Assembly: GCF_017084525.1 (NCBI RefSeq)
Contig: NZ_CP070950.1
Coordinates: 3,782,001 to 3,846,000, forward strand
Source: Conexibacter sp. SYSU D00693
Lineage (GTDB): Bacteria; Actinomycetota; Thermoleophilia; Solirubrobacterales; Solirubrobacteraceae
Length of the DNA: 64,000 nt
Reading direction: 5' to 3'
Positions 16,695-23,492 of this stretch are shown here, piece after piece; position 1 is the first letter of the stretch, and every line of letters begins with the position of its first letter. Both the position numbers and the translations under genes were made by a program. The notes under the pieces were generated by a model that saw only the letters and a list, made by a program, of their open reading frames with translations, was not told the origin of the DNA and made no database searches.

Positions 16695-17822
16695 GTGGCC
16701 CTGCGCCGCCCGGAGCTCCTCGGCCGCCTGCGCACCGCGTGGCGCGCGGCGACCGCCCGCTTGCGCGAACGCGGCTTCCTGCTCGTGCAGGCCGTCGTCG
16801 CCGCCGGCCTCGCCTGGGTCGTGGCCCACGAGCTGCTCGGGCGCGCCCAGCCGTTCTTCGCGCCGATCTCGGCGCTCATCATCTCCGGCCAGACGATGGC
16901 CCAGCGCACCCAGCGGGCCGTCGAGCTCCTGGTCGGCGTCGCCGTCGGGATCCTCGTCGCCGACCTCCTCGCGCTCGCCCTCGGCACCGGCACCGCGCAG
17001 CTCGTGCTCATCATGGGCCTCGCGATGGCGCTCGCCGTCCTGGTCGGCGGCGGGACGCTCCTCGTCACCCAAGCGGGCGTCAGCGCGGTCCTCGTCGTCA
17101 CGCTCCAGCCGCCGCAGGCGGGCCTCGCGCCGCTGCGGGCGGTCGACGCGCTCGTCGGCGGGGTGCTCGCGCTGGCCGTCTCCGGCCTCCTGCCCAAGGA
17201 CCCGTTGCGCCAGGTCCGCCACGACGGCCGGGCGCTGCTCGACGCGCTGGCCCGCACGGTCGGGGACGCCGCCGACGCGCTGCGCGAGGGCGACCGCGAC
17301 GCCGCTGACGCGGTCCTCGTCCGCGCCGGCGGCCTCGAGCCGCTGCTGGGGCGCCTGCGCGAGGCGGTCGACGCCGGCCTCGAGACCACCAGGCTCGCCC
17401 CGGGCCGCCGCCGCGCCCGGCCCGGCCTGGCGCCCTACGCCGAGGCGCTGAGCTCCCTCGACGCCGCGGTGCGCGGCGTGACCGTCCTCGGCCGCGGCGT
17501 GCGTCGCGCGCTCGAGACCCGGGACCGCGTCCCGCCGGCGGTGCCCGAGGCCCTCGATGAGCTCGCCCGCGCGGTCACCCGCGTGGCGACCTGGCTCGAG
17601 GACCCGCGCGCCGGCGCGGACGCGCCCGACGCGGCGCTGGCCGCGGCCGCCCGCGCCACGGCCATCCTCGACCAGACGACGAACCTCTCGGTGAGCGCGA
17701 TCGTCGGCCAGGTCCGCGCGACCGCCGTCGACCTGCTCAGCGCGACGGGCGTCGAGCGGCCCGCCGCGCGCGAGGCGGTGCGGGCGGCGCACCGCCCGGC
17801 GCCGCCGGCCCCTGCGCGCTAG
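16695..17822 (+). CDS. FUSC family (aromatic acid exporter-like) membrane protein
   Basis: A 375-residue protein from GTG 16695. The N-terminal half has about five or six membrane segments between residues 25 and 165, including FFAPISALIISG and QRTQRAVELLVGVAVG, which match the FUSC/ArAE (YgaE-like) family. The C-terminal half is soluble, helical and Arg/Ala/Leu-rich. Family members are linked to efflux of aromatic carboxylic acids; that function is known of the family, not shown here. It follows the EamA-like gene by 26 bases on the same strand. Its TAG overlaps the stop of the convergent SseB-like gene (shared CTAG). Confidence 0.75.
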   Translation: MALRRPELLGRLRTAWRAATARLRERGFLLVQAVVAAGLAWVVAHELLGRAQPFFAPISALIISGQTMAQRTQRAVELLVGVAVGILVADLLALALGTGTAQLVLIMGLAMALAVLVGGGTLLVTQAGVSAVLVVTLQPPQAGLAPLRAVDALVGGVLALAVSGLLPKDPLRQVRHDGRALLDALARTVGDAADALREGDRDAADAVLVRAGGLEPLLGRLREAVDAGLETTRLAPGRRRARPGLAPYAEALSSLDAAVRGVTVLGRGVRRALETRDRVPPAVPEALDELARAVTRVATWLEDPRAGADAPDAALAAAARATAILDQTTNLSVSAIVGQVRATAVDLLSATGVERPAAREAVRAAHRPAPPAPAR

Positions 17823-18481
17823 CCGCCCAGTGGCGCGCCGAGCGCCTGCGCCTCGGCCCGGCGCTCGGCGTCGAGCACGACGACCTCCATCGCGCTGCCC
17901 GGCGCCACGTGCGGCTGCATGGCGCGCAGCACGGCGTCGATCGCCGCCGGCCCGCCGCCGTCGGCCAGCGCCACCGCGAGGCTCGGCTGGTCCCCGCGGT
18001 CCACGAGCCACACGGCGTCGATGCCGTCCTCGCCCGCGGCGGCCGCGCCGACGGCCTCGCGCAGCTCCTCGGTCGCCCAGGACCCGGCCGGCGTGAACGG
18101 GGCGTCGCCGGCGGGGCGGGGGAGGGCCGCGAGGCGCTCGGCCTCCGCGCGGCTGAGGTAGCCGCCCTGCGGGCGCTCGGGGTCGATGTCGAGGCGCTCG
18201 GCCGGCGTCGCCAGCATCTGGTCGAGCACGGCGCGGGCGTCGAGCGTCGCCCAGCGCTCGGGCCTGCCACGCCACGCGTCGGCCTCGGCCTGGTCGGTGA
18301 ACGCCACCGCCACCTCGCGCCCGTCGCGGTAGCCGACGGTGCCGATGCGCGGGGCGCCGTCCCCGGGGTGCACCGGGACGACCAGCTGCGCCTCCAGCAG
18401 GGCGGGGCCGACCGCGCTGCTGTCGCCGGTCTCCTTGGCGACGGACAGGATCCGCCGCAGCTCCTCAGGGCTCGTGCTCAT
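17819..18481 (-). CDS. SseB family protein
   Basis: About 220 residues. The N-terminal part (ALLEAQLVVPVHPG, then AVAFTDQAEADAW) follows the SseB N-terminal domain pattern, in which a short protein carries a self-referring test value. The C-terminal part (AIDAVLRAMQPHVAPGSAMEVVVLDAE) resembles the SseB C-terminal domain. I start at ATG 18481 (MSTSPEEL); an ATG 33 bases upstream (18514) is possible. Function of the family is poorly known. It shares overlapping stops with the FUSC gene, and no terminator hairpin is seen. Confidence 0.65.
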   Translation of the reverse strand: MSTSPEELRRILSVAKETGDSSAVGPALLEAQLVVPVHPGDGAPRIGTVGYRDGREVAVAFTDQAEADAWRGRPERWATLDARAVLDQMLATPAERLDIDPERPQGGYLSRAEAERLAALPRPAGDAPFTPAGSWATEELREAVGAAAAGEDGIDAVWLVDRGDQPSLAVALADGGGPAAIDAVLRAMQPHVAPGSAMEVVVLDAERRAEAQALGAPLGG

Positions 18482-18536
18482 GGGCCCATCCTGCCAGCGC
18501 ACGGCCCCGGCCATGCGCGACTCGCCGTCGCGGACC

Positions 18537-19310
18537 TCAGCGCTTGCGTGGCTTCTCGCCGCCGATGCGCGCGAGCTCGCGCTCCAGGGCGCGCTCGACC
18601 GCCTCGGTCATCGCGACGCCGAAGGCGCCCACCACGGACTCGGCCGCCAGCGGCCGGATGCGTTCGAGCGCCTCACGGACCTCCGGCCAGCGCTCCGCCG
18701 GCTCGCCCGCCTCGTGGAACGGGCGCCAGACGTGCTCGAGGAAGACCTTCACGTAGGCCTTGGCGATGGCCTCGCTCTCCTTGCGCAGGATCGCGCCCAC
18801 CTCGACCACCGCGGTGAGCGGGACGCCGAGCTCGGCGAGCTCCGTGGCGACGCGGTTCAGGCGCGGGCTGGGCAGCTCCACGCGCCCGTCGGCGAGGGGT
18901 CGCACGAAGCCCTGCTTGACGAGCTTCTCGGTCAGCTCCGGGGTGAGCTGGTCCCCCCAGCGCTCGCCCAGCGCGGTGGCCTCGCGGATCTCGGGCTCCT
19001 CGTCGCTGAACGGCTGCACGACCGCGCGCGTGAACTGGAGGAGGGGCGAGACGCCACCCGGCGTCGCCTCGAGGATGCGCCGGATCGCCTCGAGGTTGAA
19101 GCCCTCCGCCTGGAGGTCCTTGACGAGCTCGAGGCGGGACACGTGCTCGGGCCCGTAGAAGCCGGTGCGCCCCCGGATCTCGGGCGGCGGGAGCAGACCC
19201 CGGGACTGGTGCGCGCGCACGTTGCGCACCGTCATGCCGACGGCCTGCGCGAGCTCGTCGATCGTCAGCTCGTCCTCGGGCTCGGCTGCCACGTCTGTGA
19301 TCGTACGCAC
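18537..19310 (-). CDS. MerR family transcriptional regulator
   Basis: About 257 residues. A MerR winged helix-turn-helix lies at the N-terminus: LTIDELAQAVGMTVRNVRAH is the HTH and RTGFYGPEHVSRLELVKDL is the wing and second helix, followed by GFNLEAIRRILE. The C-terminal 150 residues are helical with no cysteines, so metal sensing is unlikely; an unknown effector domain is likely. GTG 19310 was chosen because it gives a short lead-in to the HTH; GTG 19292 is an alternative. It is divergent from the 625-residue membrane protein gene at 19447, a plausible target. Confidence 0.85.
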   Translation of the reverse strand: MRTITDVAAEPEDELTIDELAQAVGMTVRNVRAHQSRGLLPPPEIRGRTGFYGPEHVSRLELVKDLQAEGFNLEAIRRILEATPGGVSPLLQFTRAVVQPFSDEEPEIREATALGERWGDQLTPELTEKLVKQGFVRPLADGRVELPSPRLNRVATELAELGVPLTAVVEVGAILRKESEAIAKAYVKVFLEHVWRPFHEAGEPAERWPEVREALERIRPLAAESVVGAFGVAMTEAVERALERELARIGGEKPRKR

Positions 19311-19355
19311 AGCGGATGCGACATCGATCGGTGTACCGTCGCCGCGGGTAGGGGT

Positions 19356-19391
19356 TACGATGCCGTAGCAATGGAGACTACGGGTCCGTAG
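19356..19391 (+). promoter_or_regulatory. Putative promoter and 6-codon leaderless ORF before the membrane protein gene
   Basis: TACGAT (19356-19361) fits a -10. Ten bases on, ATG 19371 opens a six-codon frame (METTGP, stop at 19389-19391). The perfect inverted repeat CTACGG-GT-CCGTAG (19378-19391) overlaps it. It could be a regulator site or leader structure for the gene at 19447. No -35 was recognised. Confidence 0.3.
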
Positions 19392-19446
19392 GATCGGCTC
19401 CTCCACCCCTGTCCCGACCGACGACCTCCAGAGAACGGACCACCTC

Positions 19447-21324
19447 ATGACGTCCCTCCTCGCCGCCACCTCCGTCGCGGAGAGCTCCCCCGCCGGGGGT
19501 GCCGCGATCGGCCAGATCGTCATCGCCACGCTCGGCGCGGGCGTGCTGACCACCATCCTGCTCGTCCTCGGCCTCGGCCACCGCAGCGGCAAGATCGGCC
19601 TGCTCGGCCGCTGGGCCGAAGGCGCCTCGCGCATGACCGGCCTGCCGCCGTGGGCCGCGCTGCCGACCCAGATCTCGACCCTCGCGCTCATCACCGCGCT
19701 CTTCGGGATGCTCTGGGACATCTCCCTCCACATCGACAACGGTCGAGACGAGGGACCGCTGGCCAACCCGGCCCACTACTTCATCCTCCTCGGGCTCTTC
19801 GGCATCTTCGCCGCCGGCCTCCTGGCGATCGTCCTGCCCGAGGGCCGCCCGAGCCGCGCGTCGGTGCGCATCACGCGCGACTGGTACGCACCCGTCGGCG
19901 GCCTCGTCTTCCTCGCCACGAGCTCCTTCTCGCTCATCGGCTTCCCGCTCGACGACGTCTGGCACCGCCTCTTCGGCCAGGACGTGACGCTCTGGGGCCC
20001 GACGCACCTGATGCTCATCGGAGGCGCCGGCCTGACGCTCCTGGGCCAGGCGATCCTGCTGGTCGAGGGCCGCAGCTCCGCGCCGTCGGCCTCCGCCGTG
20101 CCGCGCGGCTTCGGCAAGGTCCAGGACTACCTGCACCGCATGCGCTACGCCGCGGCGGCCGGCGGCCTGCTCATCGGCATGTCGACCTTCCAGGCGGAGT
20201 TCGACTTCGGCGTCCCGCAGTTCCGGCTGCTGTTCCACCCGGTCCTGCTCGCCTTCGCGGCCGGCTTCGCGCTGACCATCGCCCGCATGTACGGCGGGCG
20301 CGGCGCCGCCCTCTGGGCCGCGGTCTTCTTCATCGTCGTGCGCGGCATCATGGCCGTGCTGGTCGGCCCCGTCTTCGGCCAGTCGACGCCGTACTTCCCG
20401 CTGTACGTCGTCGAGGCACTGGCGGTGGAGGCCGTCGCGCTGTTCGTCTCGACGCGCCGCCCGTACACCTTCGGCGCCCTGGCCGGCCTGGCCGTCGGCA
20501 CCGTCGGCTTCCTCGGCGAGTACGCGTGGACGCAGGTCGGCTTCCCCATCGCGTGGCCGTCGCACCTGCTGCTCGACGGCGCGGTCGTCGTCCCGCTCAC
20601 GGGCGTCGCGGCCGGCCTCATCGGCGCCTTCGTCGGCACGATCCTCGCGGCCGCCCGCCGCGGCGAGCCGATCCCGCGACCGAGCCTCGCGCCGTCCGCG
20701 GCCGCGCTCGTGGCGATCTGCGCGGTCGTCGCGTTCGGCCTCAACACGAAGCCCGAGCCCGGCGTCCAGGCCGTCATGACGCTCTCCGACGCGACGCCGG
20801 GTCCCGACCGCACGGTGAACGCCACGGTGCGCATCGAGCCGGCCTCGGCGGCCAAGGACGCCGACTGGGTGACGATGACCGCCTGGCAGGGCAAGGGCTT
20901 CCACCTCGACCACCTGGAGGAGACGGCGCCCGGCGTGTTCCGCACGACGGAGCCGGTGCCCGTCCACGGCACGTGGAAGGCGCTCGTGCGCCTGCACAAG
21001 GGCGACGCGCTCATGGGCGTCCCGGTCTACCTGCCCCGTGACACCGCCATCCCGGCGCCCGAGGTCCCGGCGCAGGCGCAGATGACGCGGGCGTTCACCG
21101 ACGACAAGTCGATCCTCCAGCGCGAGGCCAAGGACGGCGTCTCGCAGGCGCTGTGGAGCGTCGGCTACGCGGTGGTCGGCCTCATCACGCTGTCGCTGGT
21201 CGTCGCGCTGGCGTGGGCGCTGACCCGGATCTCCGACGCGCTGGGCGGCCAGCCGCGCCGGCGCCGGCGGCGCGCGGCGACGGGCCCGGCCGTGCCGGCC
21301 GGCGGGGCGGGGGCGGCGGCATGA
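19447..21324 (+). CDS. Unrecognised polytopic membrane protein with C-terminal extracytoplasmic domain
   Basis: A 625-residue protein I cannot assign to a family. It has about ten to twelve hydrophobic segments (residues about 18-440). One loop carries WDISLHIDNGRDEGPLANPAHY, a motif rich in Asp, His and Asn that could bind a metal or cofactor. A further loop has DDVWHRLFGQDVTLWGPTHL with two more His. After the membrane part comes a soluble region (about 445-565) with VFRTTEPVPVHGTWKALV, which resembles a FixH-like beta domain. A last membrane segment (about 580-605) is followed by an Arg-rich tail. It is divergent from a MerR gene and overlaps a small frameshifted gene (ATGA). Confidence 0.8.
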   Translation: MTSLLAATSVAESSPAGGAAIGQIVIATLGAGVLTTILLVLGLGHRSGKIGLLGRWAEGASRMTGLPPWAALPTQISTLALITALFGMLWDISLHIDNGRDEGPLANPAHYFILLGLFGIFAAGLLAIVLPEGRPSRASVRITRDWYAPVGGLVFLATSSFSLIGFPLDDVWHRLFGQDVTLWGPTHLMLIGGAGLTLLGQAILLVEGRSSAPSASAVPRGFGKVQDYLHRMRYAAAAGGLLIGMSTFQAEFDFGVPQFRLLFHPVLLAFAAGFALTIARMYGGRGAALWAAVFFIVVRGIMAVLVGPVFGQSTPYFPLYVVEALAVEAVALFVSTRRPYTFGALAGLAVGTVGFLGEYAWTQVGFPIAWPSHLLLDGAVVVPLTGVAAGLIGAFVGTILAAARRGEPIPRPSLAPSAAALVAICAVVAFGLNTKPEPGVQAVMTLSDATPGPDRTVNATVRIEPASAAKDADWVTMTAWQGKGFHLDHLEETAPGVFRTTEPVPVHGTWKALVRLHKGDALMGVPVYLPRDTAIPAPEVPAQAQMTRAFTDDKSILQREAKDGVSQALWSVGYAVVGLITLSLVVALAWALTRISDALGGQPRRRRRRAATGPAVPAGGAGAAA

Positions 21325-21463
21325 TCGTCGCCCACGCCGGCCACTGGCTGATCTCGCTGGGCTTCGCCGGTCCGCCGGTCGCCTCGTCGGGGCGCTCGTG
21401 GCGATGGGCGTGCGCGACCGCCGGCGTGGCGACTGGGACGAGACCGAGCTCGACGTCGCCTAG
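21321..21463 (+). pseudogene. Small membrane protein gene with apparent one-base frameshift
   Basis: ATG 21321 overlaps the preceding TGA (ATGA). The frame reads MIVAHAGHWLISLGFAGPPVA to about 21383. If one base is added there, the continuation reads LVGALVAMGVRDRRRGDWDETELDVA and ends at TAG 21461-21463. That gives a coherent 47-residue protein: one membrane segment, a positive stop-transfer stretch, and an acidic C-terminus. Without the shift the frame runs into the antisense of the next gene as Arg/Ser-rich nonsense. Loss of one C from a CCC run (now GCCTCG) explains it. It may be a sequencing error, not a real mutation. Confidence 0.65.
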
Positions 21464-22056
21464 CGCGCGAGCGCGGCGGCGACGAGGGCCGTGGCGGCGT
21501 CGCCCGCCGCGGCCATCGCCTCGGTCGAGCGCGCGGCGCGGCTGAGCAGGAACGCGCCCTCGATCAGGGCGACGAGCTGGAGGCCCAGCGCGCGCGCGGG
21601 CTCGGGCGCCACGCCCGCGGCCTCGGCGCGCACCGCGAACGCCCGGACCCAGCTCTCGAAGGCCTCGTCGGCCGCCACCCGCAGGCGCTCGTGGGTGCTG
21701 GCGACCTCGCCCGCGACCGTCCCGATCGGGCAGGCGTCGAGGAAGTCGGTGGCCGTCAGCGTCTCGCCGGCACCGGTGAAGAACTCACGCGTGCCGGTCT
21801 CGAGGTCGGGCGCCGCGTCGGCGATCGTCTCGAACAGCGTGAGGAAGAACCGCCCGCCGACGCGCAGCACCTCCTCGCCGAGCTGCTCCTTGCCCTCGGG
21901 GAAGAAGTGGTAGAGCGAGCCGAAGGGCGCCTGGGCCTGGGTGATGACCTGCTTGACGCCGGTCCCGCCGTAGCCCTGGCGGCGGAAGAGCTCGGCGGCG
22001 GCGTAGAGGATCCGCTCGCGCGTCGGGACCTGCTGCTCCTGCGGCGCCGTGGCCAT
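21460..22056 (-). CDS. TetR/AcrR family transcriptional regulator (LmrA/YxaF-like)
   Basis: A 198-residue regulator. Residues 12-58 form the TetR DNA-binding domain: RERILYAAAELFRRQGYGG, then GVKQVITQAQAPFGSLYHFF. The C-terminal ligand domain includes DACPIGTVAGEVA, typical of the LmrA/YxaF group. A perfect 22-bp palindrome lies 18-39 bases upstream of the ATG, a likely autoregulatory operator. Its stop overlaps that of the small frameshifted gene (CTAG). The gene just upstream on the same strand, at 22104, ends only 48 bases before this start, so the operator may also affect read-through. Confidence 0.88.
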   Translation of the reverse strand: MATAPQEQQVPTRERILYAAAELFRRQGYGGTGVKQVITQAQAPFGSLYHFFPEGKEQLGEEVLRVGGRFFLTLFETIADAAPDLETGTREFFTGAGETLTATDFLDACPIGTVAGEVASTHERLRVAADEAFESWVRAFAVRAEAAGVAPEPARALGLQLVALIEGAFLLSRAARSTEAMAAAGDAATALVAAALAR

Positions 22057-22073
22057 GGCGCCACTCTAGGGCG

Positions 22074-22095
22074 CGGTGGAGCGATCGCTCCACCG
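22074..22095. promoter_or_regulatory. Perfect 22-bp palindrome, likely TetR operator
   Basis: The centre reads GGAGCGATCGCTCC and the symmetry extends to 22 bp without mismatch. It lies 18 bases upstream of the ATG of the TetR gene. Its form (TGGAnCGATCGnTCCA) matches the usual operator type of LmrA/YxaF-group TetR proteins, so autoregulation is likely. Confidence 0.8.
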
Positions 22096-22103
22096 GCGCC
22101 CGC

Positions 22104-22805
22104 TCAGCCGCCGGGCCGGGCCTCCTCGAGCGACCCGCCCAGGCGCCGGTCGAGGTTGCGCAGCCGCTGCAGCGCCTCGGTCTGCGTCGTGTCGAGCCGG
22201 CGCAGGATCGTCAGCGTCTCCCGGCCGATGCGGGCGAGCTCGAGCGTGGCGGGCGTGGCCTGGTCAGCGCGCCGGCGCAGCCGGACGGTCTCGTCCACCA
22301 GCGCGCCCGTCGCGGCCCGCAGCGCCCGCGTGTCGCGCGGCAGCCGCGTCAGCAGGCCGGACTCCCGCGCGTCGCGCAGCGCCTCGCGCGCGCCGCGCAG
22401 GACGATCGACGTGCGTCCGAGCAGCGAGCGGTCCTGCACCTCGCCACCCACCTCGAGCACGGTCTGGAGCGCCCGCACCATCCGGCCGTCGTCGGCCAGC
22501 TGCTCGGCGAGCGGCACCGTCGTGCGCAGCAGCCGCCGCGTGCGCCGGGTGACCTCGCGCGTCGGCGCCGCCTGCTGGCGCGCCTCGGCCAGGACCGGCG
22601 CCGCCGCCCGCAGGATCGGCAGGGTCTCCCGCACGAGCTGGGTCTGCTTGCGGTCCTGGTCGCGGACCGTGCGCAGCTGGTCGGTGAAGACGTAGCCGGC
22701 GACGAGGAAGAACGTCAGCGCGGCGACGCCGAAGGCGATGAGCAGGGCCCAGGCCTTCGCGGGCAGGGTGACCTGGATCGGCCCGTCGGCGGAGTCGAGC
22801 TGCAC
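22104..22805 (-). CDS. Single-pass membrane protein with long helical extracytoplasmic domain
   Basis: A 233-residue protein. A short N-terminal part (MQLDSADGPIQVTLPAKA) is followed by one membrane segment (about 18-42). The rest is a long, charged, mostly helical domain with repeated LP and Arg-rich segments (LVRETLPILRAAAPVLAEAR; TTVPLAEQLADDGRM). No cysteines. The helical composition resembles the C-terminal half of the MCE proteins at the start of this window, but no MCE domain is present, so this is only a similarity of style. No family recognised. Same strand as the QsdR-type regulator, 39 bases downstream of it. Confidence 0.65.
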   Translation of the reverse strand: MQLDSADGPIQVTLPAKAWALLIAFGVAALTFFLVAGYVFTDQLRTVRDQDRKQTQLVRETLPILRAAAPVLAEARQQAAPTREVTRRTRRLLRTTVPLAEQLADDGRMVRALQTVLEVGGEVQDRSLLGRTSIVLRGAREALRDARESGLLTRLPRDTRALRAATGALVDETVRLRRRADQATPATLELARIGRETLTILRRLDTTQTEALQRLRNLDRRLGGSLEEARPGG

Positions 22806-22844
22806 CGGCGCCAGCTACCCGGCCCGGCGTGCGGCAACCGCCGC

Positions 22845-23432
22845 TCAGCGCAGGAGCGCCCGGATGGCCTGTCCCGCCTTGGCCGGGTCTGGCTGTCCGC
22901 CGGCGATCATGTCGACGTAGAAGAACGACTCGTTGATGCGCACGATCAGGTAGGCGAGGTCGTCGACCTCGAGGGGCAGCGGGCGGCCGGGCAGCTCGTC
23001 GAGCAGCAGGTCGCGCGTCCACGTGACCAGGTGGCCCTGGAAGCGGCTGTGGTGGGTGGTGAGGATCCGCAGGGCGATCTCGCGCTCGCGGGCGAGGAAG
23101 GCGCGCATCGGCGCGTAGGCCTGCACGTCCTCGAGGAAGGCCTGGAGCGTCGTGGCGACGCCCTCGCCGCCGGTCGCCGTCGTGCGCGAGCGGGCGCCGT
23201 CGAGGGTCGGCCGGCCCAGCGACCACAGCACCTCGCCGAGCAGGACGTCGCGCGAGCCCACCCAGCGGTTCAGCGTCACCCGGCTCACGCCCAGGGTCTG
23301 GGCCAGCGCCGTCATCTCCACCCGCTCGCCCGCCATGAACTGCCGGCGCGCGAGCTTGAACGCGTCCAGCGCGGTCGGTCGCGGCGGCGCGGCGTCCGCG
23401 TCCAGCTGCCGCTCGAGGGCCGTCCGCTTCAC
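22845..23432 (-). CDS. TetR-type regulator, QsdR-like
   Basis: A 195-residue regulator starting at GTG 23432. The helix-turn-helix reads MTALAQTLGVSRVTLNRWVGSRDVLLGEV, a form used by QsdR-type proteins of the TetR family (VTLNRWVGSRD in place of the usual YxxFxxK). The C-terminal domain has AYLIVRINESFFYVDMIAG, also typical of that group. It is divergent from the secreted lipase-like gene at 23493. Two inverted repeats in the 60-base gap are candidate operators. It is the likely regulator of itself and of that hydrolase. Confidence 0.83.
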   Translation of the reverse strand: MKRTALERQLDADAAPPRPTALDAFKLARRQFMAGERVEMTALAQTLGVSRVTLNRWVGSRDVLLGEVLWSLGRPTLDGARSRTTATGGEGVATTLQAFLEDVQAYAPMRAFLAREREIALRILTTHHSRFQGHLVTWTRDLLLDELPGRPLPLEVDDLAYLIVRINESFFYVDMIAGGQPDPAKAGQAIRALLR

Positions 23433-23449
23433 GGTGACAGTCCTACCAG

Positions 23450-23486
23450 ACGCAACGTTGCGTTTACGGATCGAGATGTGTAAACA
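23450..23486. promoter_or_regulatory. Overlapping operator-like palindromes and promoter between QsdR-type gene and lipase
   Basis: ACGCAACGTTGCGT (23450-23463) is a perfect 14-bp palindrome. GTTTAC (23462-23467) and GTAAAC (23480-23485) form a second inverted repeat with a 12-base spacer. On the plus strand, TTGCGT (23458-23463) and TAAACA (23481-23486) are 17 bases apart, a good -35/-10 pair placing the start of transcription almost at the lipase ATG. A repressor bound here would block the promoter. Confidence 0.6.
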
Positions 23487-23492
23487 TCGGCC

